Shown piece after piece: positions 1 through 7,902 of a stretch of 64,000 nt of DNA. How positions within the stretch are numbered: position 1 is the first letter of the stretch; every line of letters starts with the position of its first letter. The notes beneath the pieces were generated by a model. That model was given only the letters and a program-made list of their open reading frames with translations, had not been told where the DNA came from and did no database searches. Source of the DNA: JAJDTT01 sp965116695 (GTDB taxonomy: Bacteria; Acidobacteriota; UBA6911; RPQK01; JAJDTT01). The stretch is taken from the NCBI GenBank assembly GCA_965116695.1, contig OZ220706.1, forward strand, positions 3,348,001 through 3,412,000, given 5' to 3'. The position numbers were made by a program, and so were the translations under genes.

Positions 1-933
1 ATCTTCATCTCCGCCCTGGGCCTGGCTCCCAACTTCTGGGCGCTGTTGGCAATGGTCATCCTGGGCGGCGCCGGGATCTCGGCGTTTCACCCCCAGGCGG
101 CGTCCATGGTCTCGGAATCCTCCGGCCGCAGAAAGGGCTTGCACATGTCGGTTTTCGTCACCACCGGCATGCTCGGCTACGCCCTGGGCCCGGTCTACAT
201 CACCACCGTAATCGGCCTTGTGGGCCTGGGGTCCAGCCTCTGGGCCGGCGTGCCGGGGGTCGCCATGAGCCTGTATCTCATCTTTTGCGGTCCAACCCCG
301 TCCCGGGCGGCAGCGCTCCACCACAGGACTCTTCTGGCGCGGCTTCTGGAGCAGCGAAAGCCGCTTCTGATCCTCTACCTGCTCGTGGTCATTCGGGGAA
401 CGATCCAGGTCATCTTCGTCGCGTTTCTTCCCTTGTACCTGACACTGCACGGATACGGCGAGTCGCGGGCGGCCCTGATTCTGAGCCTGTTCCTGCTGGC
501 CGGCGGCAGCGCGGGATTCCTGGGAGGCCTCCTGAGCGACCGCTTCGGAGGGAAGAGCATCCTCGCTCTTTCCATGTTCGGCTGCCTGCCGTTGCTCCTG
601 GCGTTTCTCTGGTCTCAGGGACCGGTTTCCGTCGTGCTGTGCATTTTGGGAGGCGGCGTCCTGCTCTCCACCTCTCCCGTCAACGTGGTGATGGCCCAAC
701 AGATCGTGCCGGAGGCCACTTCCACGATCTCGGCGCTGCTTATGGGGTTCGCCTGGGGCGTCGGTGGGTTGCTCCTGCCGGTGGTTGGATTCGTCAGTCA
801 GACGGTCGGACTTCAATCGTCCATGACGGCCATCGTCCTCCTCGCCCTGCCCGGGTTCGTTCTGGCCTTGAAACTTCCGCCGGGACTGGGACGGGGTGGA
901 CTGAAGGCCGCGCCACGGCTGGCGCATGAATGA
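1..933 (+). CDS. MFS transporter, Fsr-like (5' truncated)
   Basis: The reading frame is open from the first base of the window, so the N-terminus lies outside it. The visible ~310 residues are almost entirely hydrophobic helices with the short basic loops of major facilitator superfamily exporters, for example SDRFGG between helices in the second half. The stretch GISAFHPQAASMV resembles the 'FHP' region of fosmidomycin-resistance (Fsr)-type MFS proteins, so a small-molecule efflux role in the inner membrane is likely; the substrate is unknown. The stop is at 931-933, and the next gene begins about 80 bp downstream behind its own promoter. Family assignment is fairly sure; the specific Fsr assignment is inference. 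Confidence 0.8.
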   Translation: MFISALGLAPNFWALLAMVILGGAGISAFHPQAASMVSESSGRRKGLHMSVFVTTGMLGYALGPVYITTVIGLVGLGSSLWAGVPGVAMSLYLIFCGPTPSRAAALHHRTLLARLLEQRKPLLILYLLVVIRGTIQVIFVAFLPLYLTLHGYGESRAALILSLFLLAGGSAGFLGGLLSDRFGGKSILALSMFGCLPLLLAFLWSQGPVSVVLCILGGGVLLSTSPVNVVMAQQIVPEATSTISALLMGFAWGVGGLLLPVVGFVSQTVGLQSSMTAIVLLALPGFVLALKLPPGLGRGGLKAAPRLAHE

Positions 934-972
934 GATGCGGCAGGCGGCGACTACAAAACTACGGCGCGGCTA

Positions 973-1002
973 TTTACACGATTTCGGGGGTTGGTTTACA
1001 AT
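973..1002 (+). promoter_or_regulatory. Promoter with -35 TTTACA and -10 TACAAT
   Basis: TTTACA at 973-978 and TACAAT at 997-1002 are separated by 18 bp. The ATG at 1014 follows the -10 by only 11 nt, so the transcript would have a leader of about 5 nt. No Shine-Dalgarno sequence is visible. This placement argues for the start at 1014 rather than the upstream in-frame ATG at 930. Confidence 0.5.
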
Positions 1003-1013
1003 CTGCAGGCCGC

Positions 1014-1622
1014 ATGTTGAGTACCGCTGACCCCGAAACGATTCAGCAGGCCGCCGACCAGATCCTCGGCAACATCATCGACAGTTGGTACGACAACGTC
1101 GCCAGCTTCTATATCACCAGCGAGCAGGTGGCGAACCTTCCCGGCCAGGAGGGCACCGAGGAGCTCAAACGCTTCCACGACGGCAAGGGCCACCGGATCA
1201 AGTTCAACAAGGGTGATCTGGACTTCACCTACGGATTGCGCTCTGCCTGGCTCGACGATGCGTTCATTGTGGAAGTGAGCGTCAACAACAAGGTGGAATC
1301 ATTCGACTACGACGATTTTCTCCGCCGGCTCGTGACCCACTACCGGCACCTGGGCGCCGAAATCGTGCCCGCGCCATTCGAGCTGAAGGAAAAGAAACTC
1401 CGCTACAACCAGATCTTCCTCCTGGAACCCAGCGTGCAGGCCGCCTTCGCCGTGGAAAAAAGAGGCGAGGGCGCCGACATCATGCGGCTCTCCTTCAGAG
1501 TGGACACTCCCTACCTGGAGCACTGCTTTCGCCCCAAGGTCGGCAAGCAGATCATCGAGAACTACTGCGTCTCTCCCTTGCGGACCGTGTTCGCGGCCGT
1601 CTATCGCCGCCGCTCGAATTGA
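1014..1622 (+). CDS. Hypothetical protein, unrecognised family
   Basis: A 202-residue soluble protein that I do not recognise. It begins MLSTADPETIQQ, has no signal peptide or membrane helix, and is rich in aromatic and charged residues in the middle (ITSEQVANL, GKGHRIKF, DFTYGLRSAWLDD). The in-frame ATG at 930 would place the -35/-10 pair at 973-1002 inside the coding sequence and would add an arginine-rich tail of little protein character, so 1014 is preferred. The gene ends 15 bp before the convergent ClpX-like gene. No function can be proposed. Confidence 0.6.
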   Translation: MLSTADPETIQQAADQILGNIIDSWYDNVASFYITSEQVANLPGQEGTEELKRFHDGKGHRIKFNKGDLDFTYGLRSAWLDDAFIVEVSVNNKVESFDYDDFLRRLVTHYRHLGAEIVPAPFELKEKKLRYNQIFLLEPSVQAAFAVEKRGEGADIMRLSFRVDTPYLEHCFRPKVGKQIIENYCVSPLRTVFAAVYRRRSN

Positions 1623-1637
1623 GCCGGCGCTACGGCC

Positions 1638-3173
1638 TCACTTGTAAGTCTCGCGGATCCACCGCTCCAGCGAACCTGCCGGATCCTCGATGACCTGAGG
1701 GCCCACGGACAGGGGCTTGGAAGCCTGTCCGCGAGCCAGCAGTTTCATTCCGTGCTCGTACTCCCGAAACAGGTCCCGGCAGTACTGCAGGACGTCGGCA
1801 TTCGGGCCTCTCACGCGCTCGGAGATGAGTGCCGCAGCTTCCGCCGTGAAGCTGATCTCCACTCCGTAACGCTTGTGGAACTCCGCCTCGAATCGTTTGA
1901 GCTGGAACTGCAGGATGGCCTCGTGATGCAGGTCCGGCTGGGCCAGGATTTCCTTGAGCGACGCCTTCGGACTCTCCACCAGCTTGCGGTCCGCCACCAA
2001 TTCCGTCACTTCATGATCCGGAAGTTGGTACTTGTAGTCCCGAAAGATCCTCTCGCACACGGTCATCAGGCCGCGCGCGCCCGTCTCTTCCCGCTCCGCC
2101 AGCGCGGCAAGCGCGCGCATTGCCCCATCCTTGAAATAGGCGTCGATGCCGTACGCCAGAAAGTCCTTCTTGTACTGCTTGAGAAGGGACCCCTCCGACC
2201 GCTTGAGGATCTGAAAGAGGTCGTCGACGCTGAGGCGGCGGCAGTGGGTCACGACCGGCAGGCGCCCGATGAACTCCGATTCGAAACCATACTCCACGAA
2301 GTCCGTGGATCGGACCTGCTGCAGCAACAACTCCTCTTTCCGGTCCGCCTCCTGCTCTCCGCCCATGAAGCCGATCTGTCTCGAACCGAGACGTTTCCCG
2401 ACGATTTCAGTCAGCCCGTTGAAGGCGCCGCTGACGATGAAGAGGATGTGCTTGGTGTTGATCGTCTTCTTCTCGGGCTTGCGGCCCGATTGAATCTCCA
2501 TCAGGGACTGCATCTGGCTGGCGATGTCCGTGGGGGACCGCAATGGGACCTCCGTCTCTTCCATGAGCTTCAAGAGACCCCTTTGCACGCCGTGGCCGCT
2601 CACGTCCCGTCCGATGACACCCGCGGGACCGGCAATCTTGTCGATCTCGTCGAGGTAGACGATTCCATACTCCGCCAGCCGTACGTCGTCGTTCGCCTGC
2701 TGGACCAGTTCCCGGACCAGATCCTCCACGTCGCCCCCCACGTAGCCGGTTTCGCTGTACCTCGTGGCGTCGGCCTTGCAGAACGGAACTCCGATCAAAC
2801 GGGCGATGTTCTGGATCAGGTAGGTCTTTCCCACTCCCGTGGGACCGATGATGATGATGTTCTGCTTCTTGTACTCCCGGCACTCGTCCGGGTCGCTGCA
2901 GTTCTGGATGTGGTGGTAGTGATCGCAGATCGCGGTTGACAGGACCTTCTTGGCTTCATCCTGCTGAATCACGAAACGGTCCAGATACTCCTTGATCTGA
3001 CTCGGACGGTAATCGAACGCCAGATCGCGATGGCTCTCCGGATCCTGGGCCGGCTCGTCTCCTGTCCCCTCCTGTTCCGCCTTGGGGAACACCTCGACCC
3101 GCACCCCGGCCCCGTACTTGTTCTGGAGCAACTGCTTCAGTTCGTCAGGATTGAAACGCTTGTCGGCAGGCAT
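1638..3173 (-). CDS. ClpX-like AAA+ unfoldase lacking the zinc domain
   Basis: A 511-residue AAA+ ATPase closest in motif content to ClpX. Visible elements: Walker A GPTGVGKT (about 110-117), pore loop GYVG (143-146), Walker B with DEID (175-178), the ClpX-type RDVSGHGVQRGLLKLMEET (190-206), an IGF tripeptide (267-269) matching the loop by which ClpX docks to ClpP, and sensor 2 GARGL (365-369). The N-terminal C4 zinc-binding domain of ClpX is replaced by about 50 unrelated residues. Beyond the usual C-terminal small domain there are about 110 extra residues that look like a second helical small domain. No clpP is nearby. A GGGAGGAAG Shine-Dalgarno precedes the ATG. A protein-unfolding role in the cytoplasm is inferred; substrate and partner are unknown. 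Confidence 0.85.
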   Translation of the reverse strand: MPADKRFNPDELKQLLQNKYGAGVRVEVFPKAEQEGTGDEPAQDPESHRDLAFDYRPSQIKEYLDRFVIQQDEAKKVLSTAICDHYHHIQNCSDPDECREYKKQNIIIIGPTGVGKTYLIQNIARLIGVPFCKADATRYSETGYVGGDVEDLVRELVQQANDDVRLAEYGIVYLDEIDKIAGPAGVIGRDVSGHGVQRGLLKLMEETEVPLRSPTDIASQMQSLMEIQSGRKPEKKTINTKHILFIVSGAFNGLTEIVGKRLGSRQIGFMGGEQEADRKEELLLQQVRSTDFVEYGFESEFIGRLPVVTHCRRLSVDDLFQILKRSEGSLLKQYKKDFLAYGIDAYFKDGAMRALAALAEREETGARGLMTVCERIFRDYKYQLPDHEVTELVADRKLVESPKASLKEILAQPDLHHEAILQFQLKRFEAEFHKRYGVEISFTAEAAALISERVRGPNADVLQYCRDLFREYEHGMKLLARGQASKPLSVGPQVIEDPAGSLERWIRETYK

Positions 3174-3236
3174 GGACTTCCTCCCACATGCTGGTTCGGC
3201 CTCTATTGAACGAAGGAGCCGAACCGGATATTCGCG

Positions 3237-4556
3237 TCAAAAGTACCGCAACAACACTTCCCGTGCGGAAATCAGCGCCATGACGTTGGTGACGGCCGCT
3301 CCGGCCACCGCGGCTCCCGAGAGCCAGGGAGAGACCCGTTTGGCGGCAGGAAGTTGGCGATTCAACCAGATGGCAGCGATGCAAACGAGGCCCACGCCCA
3401 CGTTGGTGCTGAAGAGCGCCACCATGTCCACCATGATGATGGGGGTCGTCCCGCTCCAGATGAAGAACCCGGAAAGGACCAGGATGGAGATCCCGTAAAT
3501 GTTTCTCACCCTGGCGAGCGACCAATTCCGGCCGGCGGGCACGAGCTGACGAAGAAAACTGTGAGCGCCCCTGCCGTAGATATCGGGCAGCGCGTTCAAC
3601 GTCCCCCAGAGCGCGGCGAGAATCGTGACGTAATAGAGCGGAATCATGATGGATGAGATTTCGGCGAAGATATGAGCCTGCTCCGTCAGCAGATCGTATC
3701 CCTGCGGGATCCTTTGCATGGGATTCAGAATGGCTGCGCCGGCCACCATGAAAGCCACCGTCACCAGAAACACGACGACCGCGTTGGCCCCCACATCGAA
3801 CTTCAGGGGCCCCAGCGCGCGCTTTCTTGCGGCACGTCCCGAGAGTTCCTTCAGGCCCCAGCCTTTCATCAGGACCCAGTTGGAGTAGACCACGTAGTTC
3901 ATGGCAATGCTGCCGGCGTATCCGAAGACCGCGGCCACCTCCAGGAGCCGGCTTCTTCCCTTGATTTCAGCGGGGATCCAGTCCGGATAGGGAGGGACCG
4001 TACCCAAGCTGAACATTCCCTTGAAAATCCCAGCGAAGTCGGGGCGGGCCAGGACGGTGGCGGTCACGGTTCCCGCCAGGAGCACCAGGCAGACCAACCC
4101 CTGCGATTTTTCCAGGGTGTCGTACCGTTGGACCAGGCCCACCAGAATGGCCAGGCTCAGAAAGGCAAGAGCCAACCACTTGTAGGAGACGTTCACTCCT
4201 CCCCCGGCCAGCACCTGGCTCATCAAGCGCCCGCACGGGACCGCGATCACCACGAAGACGAAGGGAGCCACCAGGGACTCCAACACCAGGACGGTCCACA
4301 GGAACCATCCCCGGGGACCGGGCAGCTCCACCAGCTTTTCCGCCACGGTCCGCCCCGTGGCGACCGTATAGTGACCCAGGAGATACAGAGTCAGAAACGA
4401 CTTGGCCAGGATGGCCAGGAGGATCAGCCAGAGGAGATCGTAACCGGCCCAGGCGCCGGCGCGGACGGCCAGAACCGTTTCTCCGGCTCCCACGGTGGCG
4501 GACGCCACGATGGCGCCGGGACCGATCCGAGACAGCCACTTGCCCGGTTGGACCAT
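3237..4556 (-). CDS. Nramp-related membrane transporter with altered metal motifs
   Basis: A 439-residue polytopic membrane protein with about eleven hydrophobic helices, resembling Nramp/SLC11 transporters in its first helix (IGPGAIVASATVGAGET). In canonical Nramp proteins the first helix carries DPGN and the sixth MPH, which coordinate the metal. Here the corresponding stretches read GAGE and FGYAGSIAMN, so the classical ligands are missing and the substrate may not be Mn or Fe. The start at 4556 (MVQPGKWLSR) is chosen over 4595 because a TATGAC -10 (4563-4568 on this strand) lies only 6 nt upstream and the longer reading would run through the promoter region. It is divergent from pyrE with 37 bp between start codons. 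Confidence 0.75.
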   Translation of the reverse strand: MVQPGKWLSRIGPGAIVASATVGAGETVLAVRAGAWAGYDLLWLILLAILAKSFLTLYLLGHYTVATGRTVAEKLVELPGPRGWFLWTVLVLESLVAPFVFVVIAVPCGRLMSQVLAGGGVNVSYKWLALAFLSLAILVGLVQRYDTLEKSQGLVCLVLLAGTVTATVLARPDFAGIFKGMFSLGTVPPYPDWIPAEIKGRSRLLEVAAVFGYAGSIAMNYVVYSNWVLMKGWGLKELSGRAARKRALGPLKFDVGANAVVVFLVTVAFMVAGAAILNPMQRIPQGYDLLTEQAHIFAEISSIMIPLYYVTILAALWGTLNALPDIYGRGAHSFLRQLVPAGRNWSLARVRNIYGISILVLSGFFIWSGTTPIIMVDMVALFSTNVGVGLVCIAAIWLNRQLPAAKRVSPWLSGAAVAGAAVTNVMALISAREVLLRYF

Positions 4557-4562
4557 GAGCGC

Positions 4563-4584
4563 GTCATAGTACCAGATGTATACT
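4563..4584. promoter_or_regulatory. Back-to-back -10 elements between transporter gene and pyrE
   Basis: On the minus strand TATGAC (4563-4568) lies 6 nt before the transporter ATG at 4556. On the plus strand TATACT (4579-4584) lies 9 nt before the pyrE ATG at 4594. Both predict transcripts with almost no leader. No convincing -35 boxes are visible. The two promoters are so close that simultaneous use may be mutually exclusive (inference). Confidence 0.45.
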
Positions 4585-4593
4585 CGCCTCCCC

Positions 4594-5193
4594 ATGAACA
4601 GCCGGGAGCGCCTGAAGCAGATCCTGTTGAGCCGTTGCCTGAAGGTGGGCCGTTTCCGGCTCGCGTCGGGCCGCCGGAGCCACTACTACCTGGACCTGAA
4701 GCAGGCCACCCTGGAGCCCGAGGGAGCCTATCTCTCCGCCCTGCTGATCCTGGAGGAGCTTCGGCGGCGGGAGGTCTCGGCGGCGGCCATCGGCGGCCTG
4801 AGCCTGGGCGCCGATCCCATCGTCGCCGCCGTGGCGGCCGTGAGTTTCGCCCACCGGTCCAGGTTCGACCCGATTTCCGCGTTCATCGTCCGCAAGCAAC
4901 CCAAGAGCCACGGGACCCGGCGCTACCTGGAAGGCTACCAGGGGCCGGAAGGGTCTCCGGTGGTGGTGGTCGACGACGTCTGCACCACGGGCGGGTCGGC
5001 CCGGAAGGCCATCGTCCAGTCCGAGTCCGCAGGCTACTGCGTGGCGGCCGTCATCTCCCTCGTCGACCGGGAGGAGGGCGCCGCCGGAAATCTGGCAGCC
5101 TACCGCTATTTTTCGCTGTTCCGCGCCTCGGAACTCCTGGCCGACCCCGGGGTCCGGCGCCGGATCGACGCCCTCTCCAATCCTTCCTCCTGA
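4594..5193 (+). CDS. pyrE: Orotate phosphoribosyltransferase
   Basis: This 199-residue enzyme transfers phosphoribose from PRPP to orotate to give OMP in pyrimidine synthesis. The PRPP-binding motif VVVVDDVCTTGGS is intact, and the N-terminal segment ASGRRSHYYLDLKQA is typical of PyrE. Length is normal for the family. The start at 4594 (MNSRERLKQ) is preferred to the in-frame ATG at 4576 because the TATACT -10 element overlaps the upstream candidate and homologues begin close to this point. No other pyrimidine synthesis genes are adjacent, so pyrE stands alone behind its own promoter. Confidence 0.93.
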   Translation: MNSRERLKQILLSRCLKVGRFRLASGRRSHYYLDLKQATLEPEGAYLSALLILEELRRREVSAAAIGGLSLGADPIVAAVAAVSFAHRSRFDPISAFIVRKQPKSHGTRRYLEGYQGPEGSPVVVVDDVCTTGGSARKAIVQSESAGYCVAAVISLVDREEGAAGNLAAYRYFSLFRASELLADPGVRRRIDALSNPSS

Positions 5194-5247
5194 CCTCCGG
5201 CTCCCTGGGGAACAGTCCCGCGAGATTCATATTAGAATGAAGGGATC

Positions 5248-5526
5248 ATGCCCAGATTCAAGGTGGACTGCCCCGATTGCGGGTGCCGGCTCCTGATCGA
5301 CTCCAAGACGGGCCTCGTGATTCGAAGCGAGAGCAAGAAACCGGACTACTCCTTCGAGTCGGCCGTGGAAAAGATCGCCGCGCGAAAGTCCAAGGCGGAC
5401 CAGATCTTCAGCCAGGCAATGGACGACGAGAAGCGCCGTCACGCCAGCCTGGAGGACAAGTTTCAGGAAGCCCTGCGGTCCAAGGACGAGTTGGAGGATC
5501 CGAAGCGCCTCTGGGATCTGGATTGA
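5248..5526 (+). CDS. Small zinc-ribbon / coiled-coil protein
   Basis: A 92-residue protein with an N-terminal CPDCGC knuckle (one half of a zinc ribbon; no second CxxC is present) followed by a charged helical region likely to form a coiled coil (VEKIAARKSKADQIFSQAMDDEKRR). A TAGAAT hexamer at 5233-5238 lies 9 nt before the ATG, and AAGGG in between could serve as a weak Shine-Dalgarno. It sits between pyrE and a secreted DUF1579-like protein without overlap. Homologous small proteins of unknown function are common in Acidobacteriota (from memory). No role is proposed. Confidence 0.65.
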   Translation: MPRFKVDCPDCGCRLLIDSKTGLVIRSESKKPDYSFESAVEKIAARKSKADQIFSQAMDDEKRRHASLEDKFQEALRSKDELEDPKRLWDLD

Positions 5527-5566
5527 CGGCTCTGGTGGTCTGAACCGGCCCCAAGGAGGACCTTTC

Positions 5567-6082
5567 ATGACACGAAGAACGTTGATTGCCTGCGTGGCTC
5601 TGGTGGCGCTTTGCCTGCCCGGGTCCGCAGTGGCTGGCGATGACGTGATGGCGAAGCTGACTGCGCTGGAAGGCGAGTGGATTCTGCTGGATGACAGCGG
5701 CGGTGAGACCGGCGTCGTCGGAGCCAGCTTCCGGCTCACTTCCGCCGGGTCGGCAGTGATGGAACGGATGTTTCCCGACAGTCCCGACGGACATGAAATG
5801 GTCAACATGTACCACGCGGACGGAGAACGCGTCCTGATGACTCACTACTGTGCGGCGGGAAATCAGCCGCGGTTGGAAGTCCGGGCCACCGGCGACGAAA
5901 ACCGCCTGGAGTTGCGATTCGACAGCATCACCAATCTCTCCTCGTCCCAGGACCACTACATGCACCACGCCGAGTACATTCTGAGCGGGAAGGACCGGCT
6001 CACGACCCGCTGGTACAGCATGAAGGACGGACAGATCACCGAGGAATCCCCGAAGGTATTCGAACTGAAGCGCCGCAGGTAA
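5567..6082 (+). CDS. Secreted DUF1579-like protein
   Basis: A 171-residue protein with a clear Sec signal peptide (MTRR, hydrophobic core, cleavage probably after AVAG near residue 24). The mature part resembles small beta-barrel 'DUF1579'-type proteins: LEGEWILLDDSG, then alternating strands with an HYC segment, ending in TTRWYSMKDGQITEESPKVF. It is expected in the periplasm or on the cell surface. AAGGAGG, an ideal Shine-Dalgarno, precedes the ATG. The family function is unknown; it may bind a small hydrophobic ligand (inference from fold type). Confidence 0.7.
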   Translation: MTRRTLIACVALVALCLPGSAVAGDDVMAKLTALEGEWILLDDSGGETGVVGASFRLTSAGSAVMERMFPDSPDGHEMVNMYHADGERVLMTHYCAAGNQPRLEVRATGDENRLELRFDSITNLSSSQDHYMHHAEYILSGKDRLTTRWYSMKDGQITEESPKVFELKRRR

Positions 6083-6153
6083 CCCGCTCCAGACCCGGCC
6101 GGCGAGGCGAGGAAAGGGGGGCGACCGAGGACCGATCGGAAACTGAAACGGCC

Positions 6154-7791
6154 ATGAGCAGTCCCTATCGCCAAATCCTGAAAGAAGTCCGGCTCGCGTT
6201 TCCTCAGCCCGTATCCGATCCGATCCACGACTCGTACTTCGTACATTCCATCATGCGCGCCCTGGATCAGGTCGACGCGCTGAAGACCCGGTTGCCGATC
6301 CTGGGATCCGTTGTCCCCGGCGATTTCGAGGCGGCGCGGAATGCCAGATTGGGCGCCCAAACGGCCTCGGTCGAAGCGGTCACATCCGATCTCGTCAGCT
6401 ATCTGCGAGGAATGACCATCTTCGGCCATCCCCGCACCCAACAAAACGTGGTGCCGCCACCGACGATTCCGAGCCTGATCGGCGTCCTGCTCGCTGCGCT
6501 GCACAACCCCAATGTCTCCTGGGACGAATACAGCCGACTGGTGGCGTTGGCCGAAGTCGAGGCCACGGCCATCACGGCCCGATTGCTCGGGTACGACCCG
6601 GCACTGGCCGGCGGCGTATTTACCTTCGGCGGCACCGGAACAACCCTCTACGGGGTGAAGCTCGGTCTGGAAAAAGCCTGCCCCCAGACCATGCGCAAGG
6701 GCGTGCCGGAAGACGCCGTCGTCTTGGTTTCCGAAGCCGGACATTACTGCGCCATGAACGTCGTGGGGTGGCTGGGAATCGGGACCGGCAATTTGATCGT
6801 GATTCCGGCTACGGACGAAAACGAAATCGACCTTGCCCGACTCGAACGGGAGGCGCGGGAGGCGCTGTCGAGCGGAAAGAGGATCGCCGCCATCATCGCG
6901 ACCATGGGGACCACCGATGCCTTCGGATTGGACGACCTGCGGGGGATCGTGAAACTGCGGGACACCCTGGCCGACGAATACCAGCTCGCCTACCGTCCGC
7001 ACGTTCACGCCGACGCCGTCATCGGCTGGGCCTGGTCGGTCTTCAACGAGTACGATTTCAAGAGCAACCCCTTGGGATTTCGGCGACGCACCATTCGCGC
7101 CCTGGCCGGCGCTTGTCGCCGGATCCGCCATTTGGCGGAAGCCGACTCCGTCGGCATCGACTTTCACAAGACCGGTTTCGCTCCCTACATTTCCAGCCTC
7201 GTGCTGGTCAGGAACTCGGAGGACTTGCGGCTGGTGACTCGCTCACCCGAACAGATGCCCTATCTGTATCACTTCGGCGAACATCGGCCCGGCATGTACA
7301 CCCTCGAAACCTCCAGGGCGGGGACCGGTCCTCTTGCGGCCCTCGCCAATTTTCGCCTCTTCGGCGAGCAGGGTCTGCAGGTCGTCGTCGGACATATCGT
7401 CGAGATGGCTCAACTGCTGAGGGAGCATCTGGAAGGCCACGAAGGCACGACCGTCCTCAACCGGGACAATTTCGGCACCGTGACCCTGTTCCGCGCCTAT
7501 CCTCCGGGCATCGACACCTTCGCCATCAAACGGCAGGAATTCGACGATCCTGCCTATCGGGAATCCCTGCTGGCGCATAACGAATACAATCGAGACATCT
7601 TCCGGTACGTGCATTCGGAGGCCATGGCGGGACGCGGAGTCGTCATTTCCTCCACCGACTGCTATCGCCGCACCCGCTACCAGGAGCCCGTCTTTGCCCT
7701 GAAATCGTATATCCAGTCGCCCTTTGTCGATGAATCGGACATCGAAGTCGTGGTTGCGAAGGTCCTGGAAGCCCGGGAAAAGGTCGCGTAG
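6154..7791 (+). CDS. Pyridoxal-phosphate-dependent decarboxylase (group II)
   Basis: A 545-residue PLP enzyme of the group II amino-acid decarboxylase family (glutamate/tyrosine/aromatic amino-acid decarboxylases). The Schiff-base lysine is K339 in DFHKTGF, and the PLP-ring aspartate lies in HADAVIGWAW. The substrate-binding N-terminal region and the GGTGTTLYG phosphate-binding turn are present. The segment FRRRTIRALAGACRRIRHLAEA between the aspartate and lysine motifs is longer than in typical GAD. Substrate cannot be fixed from sequence; conversion of an acidic or aromatic amino acid to its amine is the expected reaction. It stands alone before putA, and both may feed amino-acid catabolism (inference). 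Confidence 0.85.
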   Translation: MSSPYRQILKEVRLAFPQPVSDPIHDSYFVHSIMRALDQVDALKTRLPILGSVVPGDFEAARNARLGAQTASVEAVTSDLVSYLRGMTIFGHPRTQQNVVPPPTIPSLIGVLLAALHNPNVSWDEYSRLVALAEVEATAITARLLGYDPALAGGVFTFGGTGTTLYGVKLGLEKACPQTMRKGVPEDAVVLVSEAGHYCAMNVVGWLGIGTGNLIVIPATDENEIDLARLEREAREALSSGKRIAAIIATMGTTDAFGLDDLRGIVKLRDTLADEYQLAYRPHVHADAVIGWAWSVFNEYDFKSNPLGFRRRTIRALAGACRRIRHLAEADSVGIDFHKTGFAPYISSLVLVRNSEDLRLVTRSPEQMPYLYHFGEHRPGMYTLETSRAGTGPLAALANFRLFGEQGLQVVVGHIVEMAQLLREHLEGHEGTTVLNRDNFGTVTLFRAYPPGIDTFAIKRQEFDDPAYRESLLAHNEYNRDIFRYVHSEAMAGRGVVISSTDCYRRTRYQEPVFALKSYIQSPFVDESDIEVVVAKVLEAREKVA

Positions 7792-7902
7792 CCGGCCGGT
7801 TCCGCCGCGGATCAACGCCCGTTGCGCGTCCCTCCCCGGTCCGCGGGCAGATTCGGGGCCGGGCAGTCCCGGGGTCCTTGGGTTTCATTCCGGCGGGTCG
7901 CA

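Noticed and set aside
1752..2939. A 395-codon open frame antisense to the ClpX-like gene
   Set aside because: Shadow of the opposite strand; no motif, and the sense gene has full AAA+ signatures and a ribosome-binding site.
7822..7902. 81-bp upstream extension of putA
   Set aside because: Residues are Arg/Gly/Pro-rich without family similarity; the TTG at 7903 is closer to the conserved start, though the choice is uncertain.
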